Positions 49,731 through 61,389 of a stretch of DNA of 64,000 nucleotides are shown here, in pieces. The notes below the pieces were generated by a model, which had not been told where the DNA came from, did not search any database, and saw only the letters and a program-made list of their open reading frames with translations. Location: positions 4,881,882 through 4,945,881 of the forward strand of contig OX442420.1 of assembly GCA_949361645.1 (NCBI GenBank), given 5' to 3'. The number at the start of each line of letters is the position of its first letter. Positions within the stretch are counted from its first letter, which is position 1. Source of the DNA: Spongilla lacustris. Its lineage: Eukaryota; Porifera; Demospongiae; Spongillida; Spongillidae. The position numbers and the translations under genes are program-made.

Positions 49731-50995
49731 TAGGGGTGTACTATAATGCGATGATTTTGGAATTATGCGTCACCCACTTAACCATGTGTGCATGGGTCCA
49801 AACGATGCATTTTGGCTGTAGAACGTATATACCTATCTTTGAATTTACCCCCTCCTATTTGCAAAATTCAATTAATTTCGATTCCGCAATCTTATCCTGC
49901 CGCCGATGCACCTATAAACGTATCCCAGAGCTAGCGGTGGAACAAAACAAATTGCGCCGTGCTGTATTATACCGGCCGCTATTATCTAGCTCTGAATACG
50001 GCATTTCTTTGCCTATATACGAGTGCCAGCATCAAGAACAGAGGCTATATCGTTCAATTCGTCACTACTGCCGAAACCTTCCGGTCCTGCGCCGGCATCA
50101 ATATTAAACAATCGAAACCTCTACTGGCCGTAGCTGTGCAACTACAGGAACATGTATCGAGTAACCAGTTCCATTCACAGGGCATAAACATGTCGCAAGA
50201 GGTTGCTGGGGGAAGTGGTCTAAGAAGGAGCAGGAGGCTGCTTGAAGAGATCGTACTTGATGATGAAAACATCAACTGCGACGATCCTTTTCCTCCGTGT
50301 GCACATTTCCAGCATTCGACAAATATAGGGTGTACTATAAAGCGATGATTTTGGAATTATACATTCTTCATGCAGTCGGGCGTGTGTGCATGGCAATATG
50401 CCAATCTGAGGGGGCTGGAAATGTGCACACGGAGGAAAGGATCTTCGCAGTTGACGTTTTCATCATCAACTACGCGATCTCTCCAAGCAAGCTCCTGCTC
50501 CTTCTTAGACCACGCCCCCAGCAACCTCTTGCGACATGTTTATGCCCTGTGAATGGAACTGGTTACTCGATACATGTTCCTGTAGTTGCACAGCTACGGC
50601 CAGTAGAGGTTTCGATTGTTTAATATTGATGCCGGCGCAGGACCGGACGGTTTCGGCAGTAGTGACGGAATTGAACGATATAGCCTCTGTTCTTGATGCT
50701 GGCACTCGTATATAGGCAAAGAAATGCCGTATTCAGAGCTAGATAATAGCGGCCGGTATAAAACAGCACGGCGCAATTATTTTGTTCCACCGCTAGCTCT
50801 GGGATACGTTTTTAGGTGCATCGGCGGCAGGATAAGATTGCGGAATCGAAATTAATTGAATTTTGCAAATAGGAGGGGGTAAATTCAAAGATAGGTATAT
50901 ACGTTCTACAGCCAAAATGCATCGTTTGGACCCATGCACACATGGTTAAGTGGGTGACGCATAATTCCAAAATCATCGCATTATAGTACACCCCT
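49731..50995. mobile_element. Foldback transposon with about 600-bp arms and an 8-bp duplication
   Basis: Ends TAGGGGTGTACTATAATGCG and the reverse complement. ATCAGTGT stands on both sides (49723-49730, 50996-51003), and the uninterrupted site is preserved in the other arm of element C near 57440-57460, which confirms an insertion. Arms 49731-50300 and 50400-50995 pair closely. A third copy of the terminal 35 bp lies in the loop near 50327. Both arms encode MSQEVAGG(G/S) followed by LRRSRRLLEEIVLDDEN on one strand; I cannot tell whether this is used. TA-GGG ends with an 8-bp duplication suggest hAT. Confidence 0.82.
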
Positions 50996-51059
50996 ATCAG
51001 TGTCAGCCATGATGTGGTTTTGAATGGGCGCTACCCCTGTGCTAAGCCCTACTACTATT

Positions 51060-54000
51060 CCTTACAGTGAACCTAGTCAGCCATGAAGTGGACCCTCGTA
51101 TTACTCAACTCCACCCTACCCCGTACTATTCAGTGGACTCCACCCTACGCCCGCCCCCCCCCCCCCCCACAACTATTCCTTACAGCAAACACAGTGTCAG
51201 CCAAGGAGTGGACCTTCATTTTAGTGGGACTCCATCGAATCCCTTGTGCTGCGCCCTACAGCTATCCCTTACAGCAAACAGTGTCAACCATGGTGTGGGC
51301 TCTCTCATTACTGCACTCCAACCTACTCTGTACGATTGAGTGGACTCCACCCTTGTAAGAAGAAACGTTGGAGTGGAAAACTTTCGTCTCCAACCTACTC
51401 TGTACGATTGAGTGGACTCCACCCTACCCCCTGTGCTACGCCACTATTCCTTACAGCGAACAGTGTCAACCATGGTGTGGGCTCTCTCATTAATGCACTC
51501 CAACCTACTCTGTACGATTGAGTGGACTCCACCCTACCCTCTGTGCTACACCCTACAACTATTTCTTACAGTGAACAGTGTCAAACATGGTGTGGGCTCT
51601 CTCATTAATGCACTCCAAACTACTCTGTACGATTGATTGGACTCCACCCTACCCTCTGTGCTACGCCCTACAACTATTCCATTCAGCGAACAGTGTCAAC
51701 CATGGAGTGGGCCCTCTTATTAATACACTCCACGCTACTCTGTACGATTGAGTGGACTCCACCCTACCTTCTGTGCTAAGCCCAGCGAACAGTGTCAACC
51801 ATGAAGTGGGCCTTCTTTTTAATGGAATCCACCCTACTCTGTACGATTGAGTGGACTCCACCCTACCCTCTGTGCTACACCCTACAACTATTTCTTATAG
51901 CGAATGAAGTGGGCTCTCTTATTAATGCACTCTACCCTACTCTGTACGATTGAGTGGACTCCACCCTTGTAAGAAGAAACGTTGGAGTGGAAAACTTTCG
52001 TCTCCAACCTACTCTGTACGATTGAGTGGACTCCACCCTACCCCCTGTGCTACGCCACTATTCCTTACAGCGAACAGTGTCAACCATGGTGTGGGCTCTC
52101 TCATTAATGCACTCCAACCTACTCTGTACGATTGAGTGGACTCCACCCTACCCTCTGTGCTACACCCTACAACTATTTCTTACAGTGAACAGTGTCAACC
52201 ATGGTGTGGGCTCTCTCATTAATGCACTCCAAACTACTCTGTACGATTGATTGGACTCCACCCTACCCTCTGTGCTACACCCTACAACTATTTCTTATAG
52301 CGAACGGAGTGGGCTCTCTTATTAATGCACTCTACCCTACTCTATACGATTGAGTGGACTCCACCAAACCCCCTGTGCTACGCCCTACAACTATTCCTTA
52401 CGGAGATCACCTTTTGAATGGACTCTACCCTACTCTGTACGATTGAGTGGACTCCACCCTACCCCCTGTGCTACGCCCTACAACTATTCCTTACAGCAAA
52501 CACTGTAAACCATGTAGTGGGCCCTCTTATTAATGCACTCCACCCTACTCTGTACGATTGATTGGACTCCACCCTACCCTCTGTGCTACGCCCTACAACT
52601 ATTCCATACAGCAAACAGTGTCAACCATAGAGTGGGCCCTCTTATTAATACACTCCAACCTACTCTGTACGATTGACTGGACTCCACCCTACCCTCTGTG
52701 CCAAGCCCAGCGAACAGTGTTAACCATGGAGTGGGCCTTCTTTTTAATGGAATCAACCCTACTCTGTACGATTGAGTGGACTCCACCCTTCCCCCTGTGC
52801 TACTCCCTACAACTATTCCTTACAGTGAACAGTGTCAACCATGGTGTGGGCTCTCTCATTAATTCACTCCAACCTACTCTGTACGATTGAGTGGACTCCA
52901 CCCTACCCTCTGTGCTACGCCCAACAACTATTCCATACAGCGAACAGTGTCAACCATAGAGTGGGCCCTCTTATTAATACACTCCAACCTACTCTGTACG
53001 ATTGAGTGGACTTAACCCTACCCTCTGTGCTACACCCTACAACTATTTCTTACAGCAAACGGAGTGGGCCCTCTTATTAATGCACTCTACCCTACTCTGT
53101 ACGATTGAGTGGACTCCACCCTACCCCCTGTGCTATGCCCTACAACTATTTGTTACAGCGAACAGTGTCAACCATGGAGTGGGCCCTCTTATTAATACAC
53201 TCCACGCTACTCTGTACGATTGACTGGACTCCACCCTACCCTCTGTGCTAAGCCCAGCGAACAGTATTAACCATGGAGTGGGCCTTCTTTTTAATGGAAT
53301 CAACCCTACTCTGTACGATTGAGTGGACTCCACCCTTCCCCCTGTGCTACTCCCTACAACTATTCCTTACAGTGAACAGTGTCAACCATGGTGTGGGCTC
53401 TCTCATTAATTCACTCCAACCTACTCTGTACGATTGAGTGGACTCCACCCTACCCTCTGTGCTACGCCCTACAACTATTCCTTACAGTGAACAGTGTCAA
53501 CCATGGTGTGGGCTCTCTCATTAATTCACTCCAACCTACTCTGTACGATTGAGTGGACTCCACCCTACCCTCTGTGCTATGCCCTACAACTATTCCTTGC
53601 AGCAAACAGCGTCAACCATGGAGGAGTGGGCCTTCTTATTAATGCACTCCACCCTACCCTGTGCGATTGAGTGGACTCCACCCTACCCCCTGGGCCTGTG
53701 CTACACGCTCTACAACTATTCTTTGTAACAGCGAATACTGTCAACCATGGAGTGGGCTCTCTTATTAATGCACGCCACCCTACTCTGTGCGATTGAGTGG
53801 ACTCCACCCTACCCCCTGGGCCTGTGCTACACGCTCTACAACTATTCTTTGTAACAGCGAACACTGTCAACCATGGAGTGGGCCCTCTTATTAATGCACT
53901 CCACCCTACTCTGTGCGATTGAGTGGACTCCACCCTACCCCCTGGGCCTATGCTACACTCTCTACAACTATTCTTTGTAACAGCGAACACTGTCAACCAT

Positions 54001-54130
54001 GGAGTGGGCCCTCTTATTAATGCACTCCACCCTACCCTGTACGATTGAGGGGACTCCATCCTACTCCCCTGTATTGCTTACAGCGAACAAGGTCAGTCGT
54101 GGAGTGGACCCTCTTTTGAGTAGACTCTCA
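51060..54130 (+). repeat. Element C left minisatellite, about 108-116-bp units
   Basis: Units contain TCTGTACGATTGAGTGGACT, CCACCCTACCCTCTGTGCTA, CAACTATTCCTTACAG, GTGTCAACCATGG and CTCTTATTAATGCACTCCA. Shorter units arise where the distal part is missing. A poly-C run is at 51157-51169. A block of about 630 bp (51350-51640 against 51965-52250) is repeated at higher order. Frames such as MESTQSYRVGW or the opposite strand are repeat artefacts. Confidence 0.93.
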
Positions 54131-54565
54131 GAGCTATTGAGTGGACTCCACCCTATCAACTGCAATGTTCAGCTTGGTGCAGGCTGGCAAAGGTGTGTGG
54201 TCATAGATGTATACATGTAGCAGGATGGCAAGGGTGAGGTGGTTGTGTTTAGCTTGGAACGACATCTACTGTACCGAGTAGACCCTATGGCAGACAGCTA
54301 TGAAGTGAATGATACGGTGAAAAACATGACTGCAGAAACATTTGTCACCAAAATGCAGAGCTATGGAATGGACTCCACAGAGAGGTATGTCCAAAAGACT
54401 GCAGACAAGTATGGAGTGGACCTAATAGTAGAGACCCCTCACTATGGAGTGGAACCTACATGTAGACTTCTATGCTGTGCCCTACCTTTGTTGAACCTTG
54501 TTGTACATGTATGTATGACTGCTAAGCTTATGATAAAGTTTTGGTACCTTGCCTAGGTACCCATA

Positions 54566-54683
54566 GCCAGACTAACTAAGATCATAAATTAGGGCTAGTA
54601 ATGACATTCACCACTAAGCGGAGCTGTTATACTAACGGTGAATATCATTACTAGCCCTATCTCTGATCTTTGTTGGTCTGACA
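54566..54683. repeat. Short hairpin at the centre of element C
   Basis: GCCAGACTAACTAAGATCA and GGGCTAGTAATGACATTCACC pair with GGTGAATATCATTACTAGCC and TGATCTTTGTTGGTCTGACA across a 20-bp loop. It resembles a small MITE. The surrounding unpaired centre (54180-54850) holds degenerate text like the subterminal repeat and no gene. Confidence 0.75.
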
Positions 54684-54879
54684 GGTTCATATATGTTTTA
54701 AGGCAACTACCATACTACCTGGCTCATGTACCAGTGAACACCAATACGATAACCAATAGCTACACGTATGTATATCATATGCAAACTTGACATGAGTATG
54801 TACATGTAGCAGTCTTAGCATAAGGTTCAACAAAAGTGTTCAGGCGATCATTAAGGAGTAGCTGTAAGACCAGCACAAG

Positions 54880-57440
54880 GTAGGATGGAGTCCACTAAAG
54901 TACGAGTCCACTTCATGGCTGACTTTGTTCGCTGTAAGGGGTAGGGTGGGTTCCACTCAATAGTACAGGACCTAGGGTGCAGTCCATTAATAAGAGGGTC
55001 CAATCCATGGCTGACATTGTTCGCTATAAGCAATACAGGGGGGGGGGGGTAGGGTGCAGTACAGGGTACTAGGACGGAGTCCACTGAATAGTACAGGGTA
55101 GGGTGGAGTCCATTCAAAAGGTGATCTCTGTAAGAAATAGTTGTAGGGTGTAGCACAGAGTGTAGGGTGGAGTCCAATGGTACAGAGTAGGGTGGAGTGC
55201 TTTAATAAGAGGGCCCACTCCATGGTTGACACTGTTTGCTGTAAGAAATAGTTGTAGGGCGTACACAGAGGGTAGGGTGGACTCCACTCAATCGTACAGA
55301 GTAGGGTGGAGTGCTTTAATAAGAGGGCCCACTCCATGGTTGACACTGTTCGCTGGGCGTAGCACAGAAGTAGGGTGGCTCGTAACGAATAGTTGTAGGG
55401 TGTAAAACAGGGGGTATAGGGTGGAGTCCCCTCAATTGTACATAGTAGGATAGACTGCATTAATAAGAGGGCCCACTCCATGGTTGACACTGTTTGCTGT
55501 AAGAAATAGTTGTAGGGCGTACACAGAGGGTAGGGTGGACTACACTCAATCGTACAGAGTAGGGTGGAGTGCTTTAATAAGAGAGCCCACACCATTGTTG
55601 ACATTGTTCGCTGTAAGAAATAGTTGTAGGGCGTAGCACAGGGGGTAGGGTGGAGTCCACTCAATTCTACAGGGTAGGGTGTATTCCATTAAAAAGAAGG
55701 CCCACTCCATGGTTGACACTGTTCGCTGGGCTTAGCACAGAGGGTAGGGTGGAGTCCACTCAATCGTACAGAGTAGCGTGGAGTGTATTAATAAGCGGGC
55801 CCACTCCATGGTTGACACTGTTTGCTGTAAGGAATAGTTGGGTGGAGTCCATTCAAAAGGTGATCTCCGTATAGTATAGTTGTAGGGCGTAGCACAGGGG
55901 GTAGGGTGGAGTCCACTCAATCGTACAGTGTAGGTTGGAGTGCAGTAATGAGAGAGCCCACACCATGGTTGACACTATTCGCAGTATGGAATAGTTGTAG
56001 GGCGTAGCACAGGGGGTAGGGTGGAGTCCATTCAATTCTACAGGGTAGGGTGGATTCCATTAAAAAGAAGGCCCACTCCATGGTTAACACTGTTCGCTGG
56101 GCTTAGCACAGAGGGTAGGGTGGAGTCCAGTCAATCGTACAGAGTAGCGTGGAGTGTGTTAATAAGAGGGCCCACTCCATGGTTGACACTGTTCGCTGTA
56201 TGGAATAGTTGCAGGGCGTAACACAGGGGGTAGGGTGGAGACCACTGAATAGTAAAGAGTAGGGTAGAGTGTATTAATAAGAGGGCCCACTCCGTTCGCT
56301 GTAAGGAATAGTTGTAGGGCGTAGCACAGGGGGTTTGGTGGAGTCCACTCAATTGTACAGAGTAGGGTAGAGTGCATTAATAAGAGAGCCCACTCCGTTC
56401 GCTGTAAGAAATAGTTGTAGGGTGTAGCACAGAGGGTAGGGTGGAGTCATATCAATCGTACAGAGTAGGGTAGAGTCCATTCAAAAGTTGATCTCCGTAA
56501 GGAATAGTTGTAGGGCGCAGCACAGAGGGTAGGGTGGAGTCCAATCAATCGTACAGAGTAGGGTGGATTCAGGGGCGGATACAGGATTTCAGACAAGGGG
56601 GGGTTGTTAATCAATAAAAAGACGAGCGGGGGGTGATTCTACAAGCGGGGGGGGGGGGGGGGGGGGGGGCTGTCCGCGTGCGTGCAAAACGCAAGGTTTT
56701 TGGACAAAAGAGGGGGTTGTAAACCCCAAAACCCCCTAAAACTGCGTGCAAAAAAAAGGAATTTGGACAAAAGGGGGGGTTGCAACCCCCAAAACCCCCC
56801 CCCTGTATCCACCCCTGGGATTCCATTAAAAAGAAGGCCCACTCCATGGTTGACACTGTTCGCTGGGCTTAGCACAGAAGGTAGGGTGAAGTCCACTCAA
56901 TCGTACAGAGTAGCGTGGAGTGTATTAATAAGAGGGCCCACTCCATGGTTGACACTGTTCGCTGTATGGAATAGTTGTGGGGCGTAGCACAGAGGGTAGG
57001 GTGGATTCCACTCAATCGTACAGAGTAGGTTGGAGTGCATTAATGAGAGAGCCCACTCCATGGTTGACACTGTTCGCTGTAAGGAATAGTTGTGGGGCGT
57101 AGCACAGAGGGTAGGGTGGAGTCCACTCAATCGTACAGAGTAGGGTGGATTCCATTCAAAAGGTGATCTCCGTAAGGAATAGCTGTAGGGTGCAGCACAA
57201 GGGATTCGATGGAGTCCCACTAAAATGAAGGTCCACTCCATAGCTGACACTGTGTTTGCTGTAAGGAATAGTTGTGGGGGGGGGGGGGGGGGGCGGGCGT
57301 AGGGTGGAGTCCACTGAATAGTACGGGGTAGGGTGGAGTTGAGTAATACGAGGGTCCACTTCATGGCTGACTAGGTTCACTGTAAGGAATAGTAGTAGGG
57401 CTTAGCACAGGGGTAGCGCCCATTCAAAACCACATCATGG
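54880..57440 (-). repeat. Element C right minisatellite, about 108-116-bp units
   Basis: Reverse of 51060-54130 with a different number and order of units. It is interrupted by the element at 56570-56817 and carries poly-G runs (55035-55045, 57275-57292) opposite the poly-C of the left arm. Confidence 0.93.
56570..56817. mobile_element. 248-bp element with 5-bp duplication (hAT5-like MITE)
   Basis: Ends CAGGGGCGGATACAGG and, in reverse, CAGGGGTGGATACAGG. Flanked by GGATT on both sides (56565-56569, 56818-56822); the uninterrupted GGTGGATTCCATT occurs in neighbouring units. The inside holds a long G run and TTTGGACAAAAG repeats. No coding capacity. Confidence 0.85.
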
Positions 57441-57454
57441 CTGACACTGATCAC

Positions 57455-59195
57455 TGTATGGAATAGCTATAGAGTGCACTCCACAACTGCTTGCAAAGTT
57501 ACATACTTGTCTGCCTGCTTCTCAGCTGTCAGTGTCCACTGCTGTGAGGTTCTACCATATGGTCCGATCTACAGTTGTCTGCCTGCCATATGATCCATTC
57601 CGTTGTCTGCTGCAGTGTCCACTCAGTAGGGTCCACTCAATACAGTATAGATGTCTGCAGTAGAGTCCTTACCATACAGTACAGTGTTGATGTCTGCCGT
57701 AGGGTCTACTACCTACATGTATTGTCTACTATATCAGGCGCGTATCCAGAAATTGATGGAGGGGGGTGCTGAACGGATAGCGCGCGAAGCACGCGCGAAT
57801 TTTTTTGCAACCACGCCCACTCAGCAGTATAGTTTAACAGAAATACAACGGTTCAATCGGCAAGAATGTCTGCACGCCTAGGATGGCGCAGTGAGCATAC
57901 ACATAGGGTGCATGCATATCCAGAAGCCGCCAAACAGCGCTTTTATAGAGGCACACTAAATGATCCGCTGAGTATGTTGTGAATACCGATAAGCGCTCTG
58001 GCATTTGCCAGCAATGCAGCTTTAATACTGTGGATACAATCTGCTGATGGAAGATCTGCAAACTTCGTATCCATGCCAAGGATAATTTTAGAACCAATTG
58101 CATGTAATCAGCACCTGCCTTCACTGATGTTCTTTGTCTCCACAAAGCTTCCTACATCGCCGGCGCCAAAGTGCGGAGTAGTAACTAAATTGCGCTTTTC
58201 AGCTGGAGGATGACTAACAGTCAACGGACGTATATACATGTACATGTAGGAACACAACAATTAATTATAACCGTGGTTCCAGTGGCTGATCCAAGGTTGA
58301 ACTGAACACTGCTTGAGGTACAGACACCTTCAGGTAATACGCCATGATTGAAGTGCTTGCTTCTTTAATCGTAACACTCCCCCCCCCCCCCCCCCCCAAA
58401 CGAAAAAATGTCTCGTGTTTTAAACTAGCGCATCTTCGTAATCGTTAATGTTTAGCATTTCAGGAAAGAGCTGGTACTCCAACAGGATTTTAAAGAACGT
58501 CGCGCATGCAGCTGCGTTCATGATTACGAAGATACGCTCGTTTAAACACGAGACATTTTTTTTTCGGTGGGGGCAGAGTGGACTTTATGGTAATCTTATA
58601 TAGTGATGTTAATAATAGAAGTGAATTGAATTAAACTACCGCGCTAAAGCGTACGTATGCCTGCGAAGGGAAATTACGAGCGTGCTCACTATTTGAGTTA
58701 ATTATATTCATTCCTGTGTCGGAGGGGGGTGCCTTAGCCCCCTGAGCCCCCCCCTAAATACGCCACTGTATATGGTCCACTCCACACTAGTTGGTAGTTG
58801 TTCCACTGTACACCTATCTGCCTGCCATCTCTACAGCTGGTTACTGCACTCTGGATTCCACTGTGGAATCCATTCCACAGCTGTGCCTGCATGGCTTTGT
58901 TGATAGTATAGTTATGAACTTTTCCCTTTGGGGTCCATTACATAGCTGCCTGCCTGCCTGCCTGCCTGCCTGCCTTAGGTTTCGTCTGCTGTAGTGCTCA
59001 TTCCACTGCTGTCTGCCGTAAAGTCCACTCCGCGTACTGGTCACATGCAGTTACTCCACTGTTTGCTCCGCAGCTATCTGCCATACTCCACAGCTGTCCA
59101 CTCTGGGATCCAATACTCGTCTGCCTGCTCCACAGCTATATCATCTGCCTTCAATCGCTACCGCTCTCAAACTACTTCGTCGGATTGATCTTATA
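57455..59195. repeat. Element C right subterminal repeat, interrupted
   Basis: Reverse of 49036-49722, split by the 1.03-kb insertion at 57735-58768. The (GCCT)n run at 58948-58975 mirrors (GGCA)n in the left arm. Confidence 0.75.
57735..58768. mobile_element. 1034-bp element with 5-bp duplication (hAT5-like)
   Basis: Ends CAGGCGCGTATCCAG and, in reverse, CAGTGGCGTATTTAG, related to the 56570-56817 termini. TATAT flanks both sides (57730-57734, 58769-58773), and the other arm of element C (near 49436-49450) shows the empty site CTACTATATGGTCC. Inside, a poly-C tract and hairpin (about 58378-58580, AAAAAATGTCTCGTGTTT against AAACACGAGACATTTTTT) look like a further nested foldback. No intact transposase frame. 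Confidence 0.83.
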
Positions 59196-59203
59196 TCTTG
59201 TCG

Positions 59204-60799
59204 GGCAACGGTGTAGTTTAGTACCCCTAATGTTATTCATCTCTACGTGGTTCCTACATCACAATCTACTCTTCCTGTCATAACATGAATATCATTATGA
59301 TACAATTCCATTCCTATTCCGTCCCTGGGGTTTTAACATGAATATCATTATGATACAATTCCATTCCAATTCCGTCCCTGGGGTTTTTCACATACGGCTG
59401 TGCGCTCTAACACTCACAGCAGCCTGCCTAACCCCGTTACCCGGCCATACAGATAGACACCCGTCAAACAACTTACGAGCCATTCAATCTCTACCTCATG
59501 GTACTCTTTGGACCGATTTCTCCCAGTGCCGCATGCTATCCACTCCACTACGGCTTCCACGTGCACCTGTTTGTCGCCAGGCCCGCGTCTATCAACTCGG
59601 CCGCGTACGCGGTCTAGGCTAATTTCCGACCCGCGGTTATCGACCCCAACGGCCAACCACTTCCATACGCTGGTTTAATACCATGCTGGCTTCTACCACT
59701 TAACCGCCAGCGGCACTTTCCCTCCATCCTCCCGCGGCCGCCAAACAGGTACTGTGGCTCTGGCTAAAACGTACGTTAAGCGCGCGGGCAATCAGCTAGG
59801 GACCGGTCCGCTCACCTGTTTCTCACACTCTTCTTCTGTCACTGTTCTGTATGCTGCGAACGATGTAGCTAAGTCGAGGCGGACTATTAAGCGGTGTACT
59901 GTACCAGAAATATTATTATCTCTGACTGTACATGTGCGATTACCTTGCTATCACGTTTGGCGCCAGAATATTTGATTCGCGGATCAGGCACAGATAAGAT
60001 AGTTGTATTATGTAATACACATGGCGCGCAATGATCCTATTGGTACATGAATACTTAGTGAAGATAAGAATGTCTGCGAAATGTGAACGTCGTGAATAAT
60101 TAGCAAGCTTTTCGTAATAGCCTCGGTCGCACGTGATAGCAAGGTAATCGTACAGTCAGAGATAATATATAGTCCGCCTCGACTTAGCTACATCGTTCGC
60201 AGCATACAGAACAGTGACAGAAGAAGAGTGTGAGAAACAGGTGAGCGGACCGGTCCCTAGCTGATTGCCCGCGCGCTTAACGTACGTTTTAGCCAGAGCC
60301 ACAGTACCTGTTTGGCGGCCGCGGGAGGATGGAGGGAAAGTGCCGCTGGCGGTTAAGTGGTAGAAGCCAGCGTGGGTATTAAACCAGCGCATGGAAGTGG
60401 TTGGCCATTGGGGCCGATAACCGCGGGTCGGAAATGAGCCTAGACCGCGTACGCGGCCGATTTGGTAGACGCGGGCCTGGCGACAAACAGGTGCACGTGG
60501 AAGCCGTAGTGGAGTGGATAGCATGCGGCACTGGGAGAAATCGGTCCAAGTAGTACCGTGAGGTAGAGATTGAATGGCTCGTAAGCTGTTTGACGGGTGT
60601 CGATCTGTATGGCCGGGTAACGGGGTTAGGCAGGCTGCTGTGAGTGTTAGAGCGTACAGCCGTATGTGAAAAACCCCAGGGACGGAATTGGAATGGAATT
60701 GTATCATAATGATATTCATGTTATGACAGGAAGCGTAGATTGTGATGTAGGAACCGCGTAGAGATGAATAACATTAGGGTACTAAACTACACCGTTGCC
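59204..60799. mobile_element. Foldback transposon with about 700-780-bp arms and an 8-bp duplication
   Basis: Ends GGCAACGGTGTAGTTTAGTA and the reverse complement, flanked by TCTTGTCG at 59196-59203 and 60800-60807; the empty site is seen in the left arm of element C near 49012-49022. The arms are highly similar. The left arm has an extra copy of a 58-bp block (TAACATGAATATCATTATGA..) at about 59280-59395. A 187-codon frame on the minus strand (60156-60719) is matched in the other arm only in part and has no recognisable domain, so I do not call a gene. Superfamily uncertain: hAT, P or a MULE-like foldback all fit. Confidence 0.85.
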
Positions 60800-60807
60800 T
60801 CTTGTCG

Positions 60808-61385
60808 TCTTCGCACCGTTCGAAATCATACGCTCAAGTCAACGTCTAAAACTTGAAGCGCAAAGCTTCTTCTGCAGGAAACAATTCAGCTAGGTCCCCA
60901 GACTATGGTAGTGGGTGGGGTGGTCGTTATAAATGTCCCAGCCCACAGGATGTAGTTGAATATTCATGTGCTTCGGTGAATGGAAGCGGTTCGCGTACGT
61001 ACAACGGCGCGATTCGAGCGGGAAAAGTGTACCAACTTTGCACCGCTGTATCTCCGTAACGGATGACATAAAAATTAACGAACAGAACAAATCGATAGGT
61101 ATATGACCTTTCTACCTACAAACCGAATCTGAAGCGATTTGATTACTCGTACAGAAAGTTATGGCGGGTTTGAACCCGGCGGGGTATCGAACGTTGCAAT
61201 ACTGGCACGGAGCGAGTGCAAGACTCCAAAATGTATTTTTTCATAGGGAAATGGTGTAGTATAAAGTGCTGAAAATAGGAAGTTGATAGCGTTAACCGTT
61301 CGGAAGATATAGCGATTCAAACGAGAAGCATCTTTATAACATTTTATGTATATACACGAAGCGCAATTTTCTCGGAAACTGTCCC
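60808..61385 (-). repeat. Element C right terminal inverted repeat
   Basis: Reverse partner of 48434-49035, ending CTCGGAAACTGTCCC. Confidence 0.9.
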
Positions 61386-61389
61386 ATAT

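Larger units (their letters stand above)
48434..61385. mobile_element. Giant long-TIR element C (12.95 kb), nearly a full palindrome
   Basis: Left end GGGACAGTTTCCGAG at 48434, right end CTCGGAAACTGTCCC at 61385, flanked by ATAT on both sides. The arms (48434-54130 and 54880-61385) mirror each other apart from later insertions; only about 750 bp in the middle is unpaired. No gene is recognised, so this is a non-autonomous member. Four insertions are detected as differences between the arms: 49731-50995, 56570-56817, 57735-58768 and 59204-60799. Confidence 0.65.

Noticed and set aside
51060..57380. Frames of 60-225 codons in the element C arrays
   Set aside because: Unit lengths and lack of stops in the repeat produce them; they occur on both strands and in both arms.
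60156..60719. 187-codon frame in the long foldback
   Set aside because: Matched only in part by the other arm, no recognisable domain, and the element consists almost wholly of inverted repeat.
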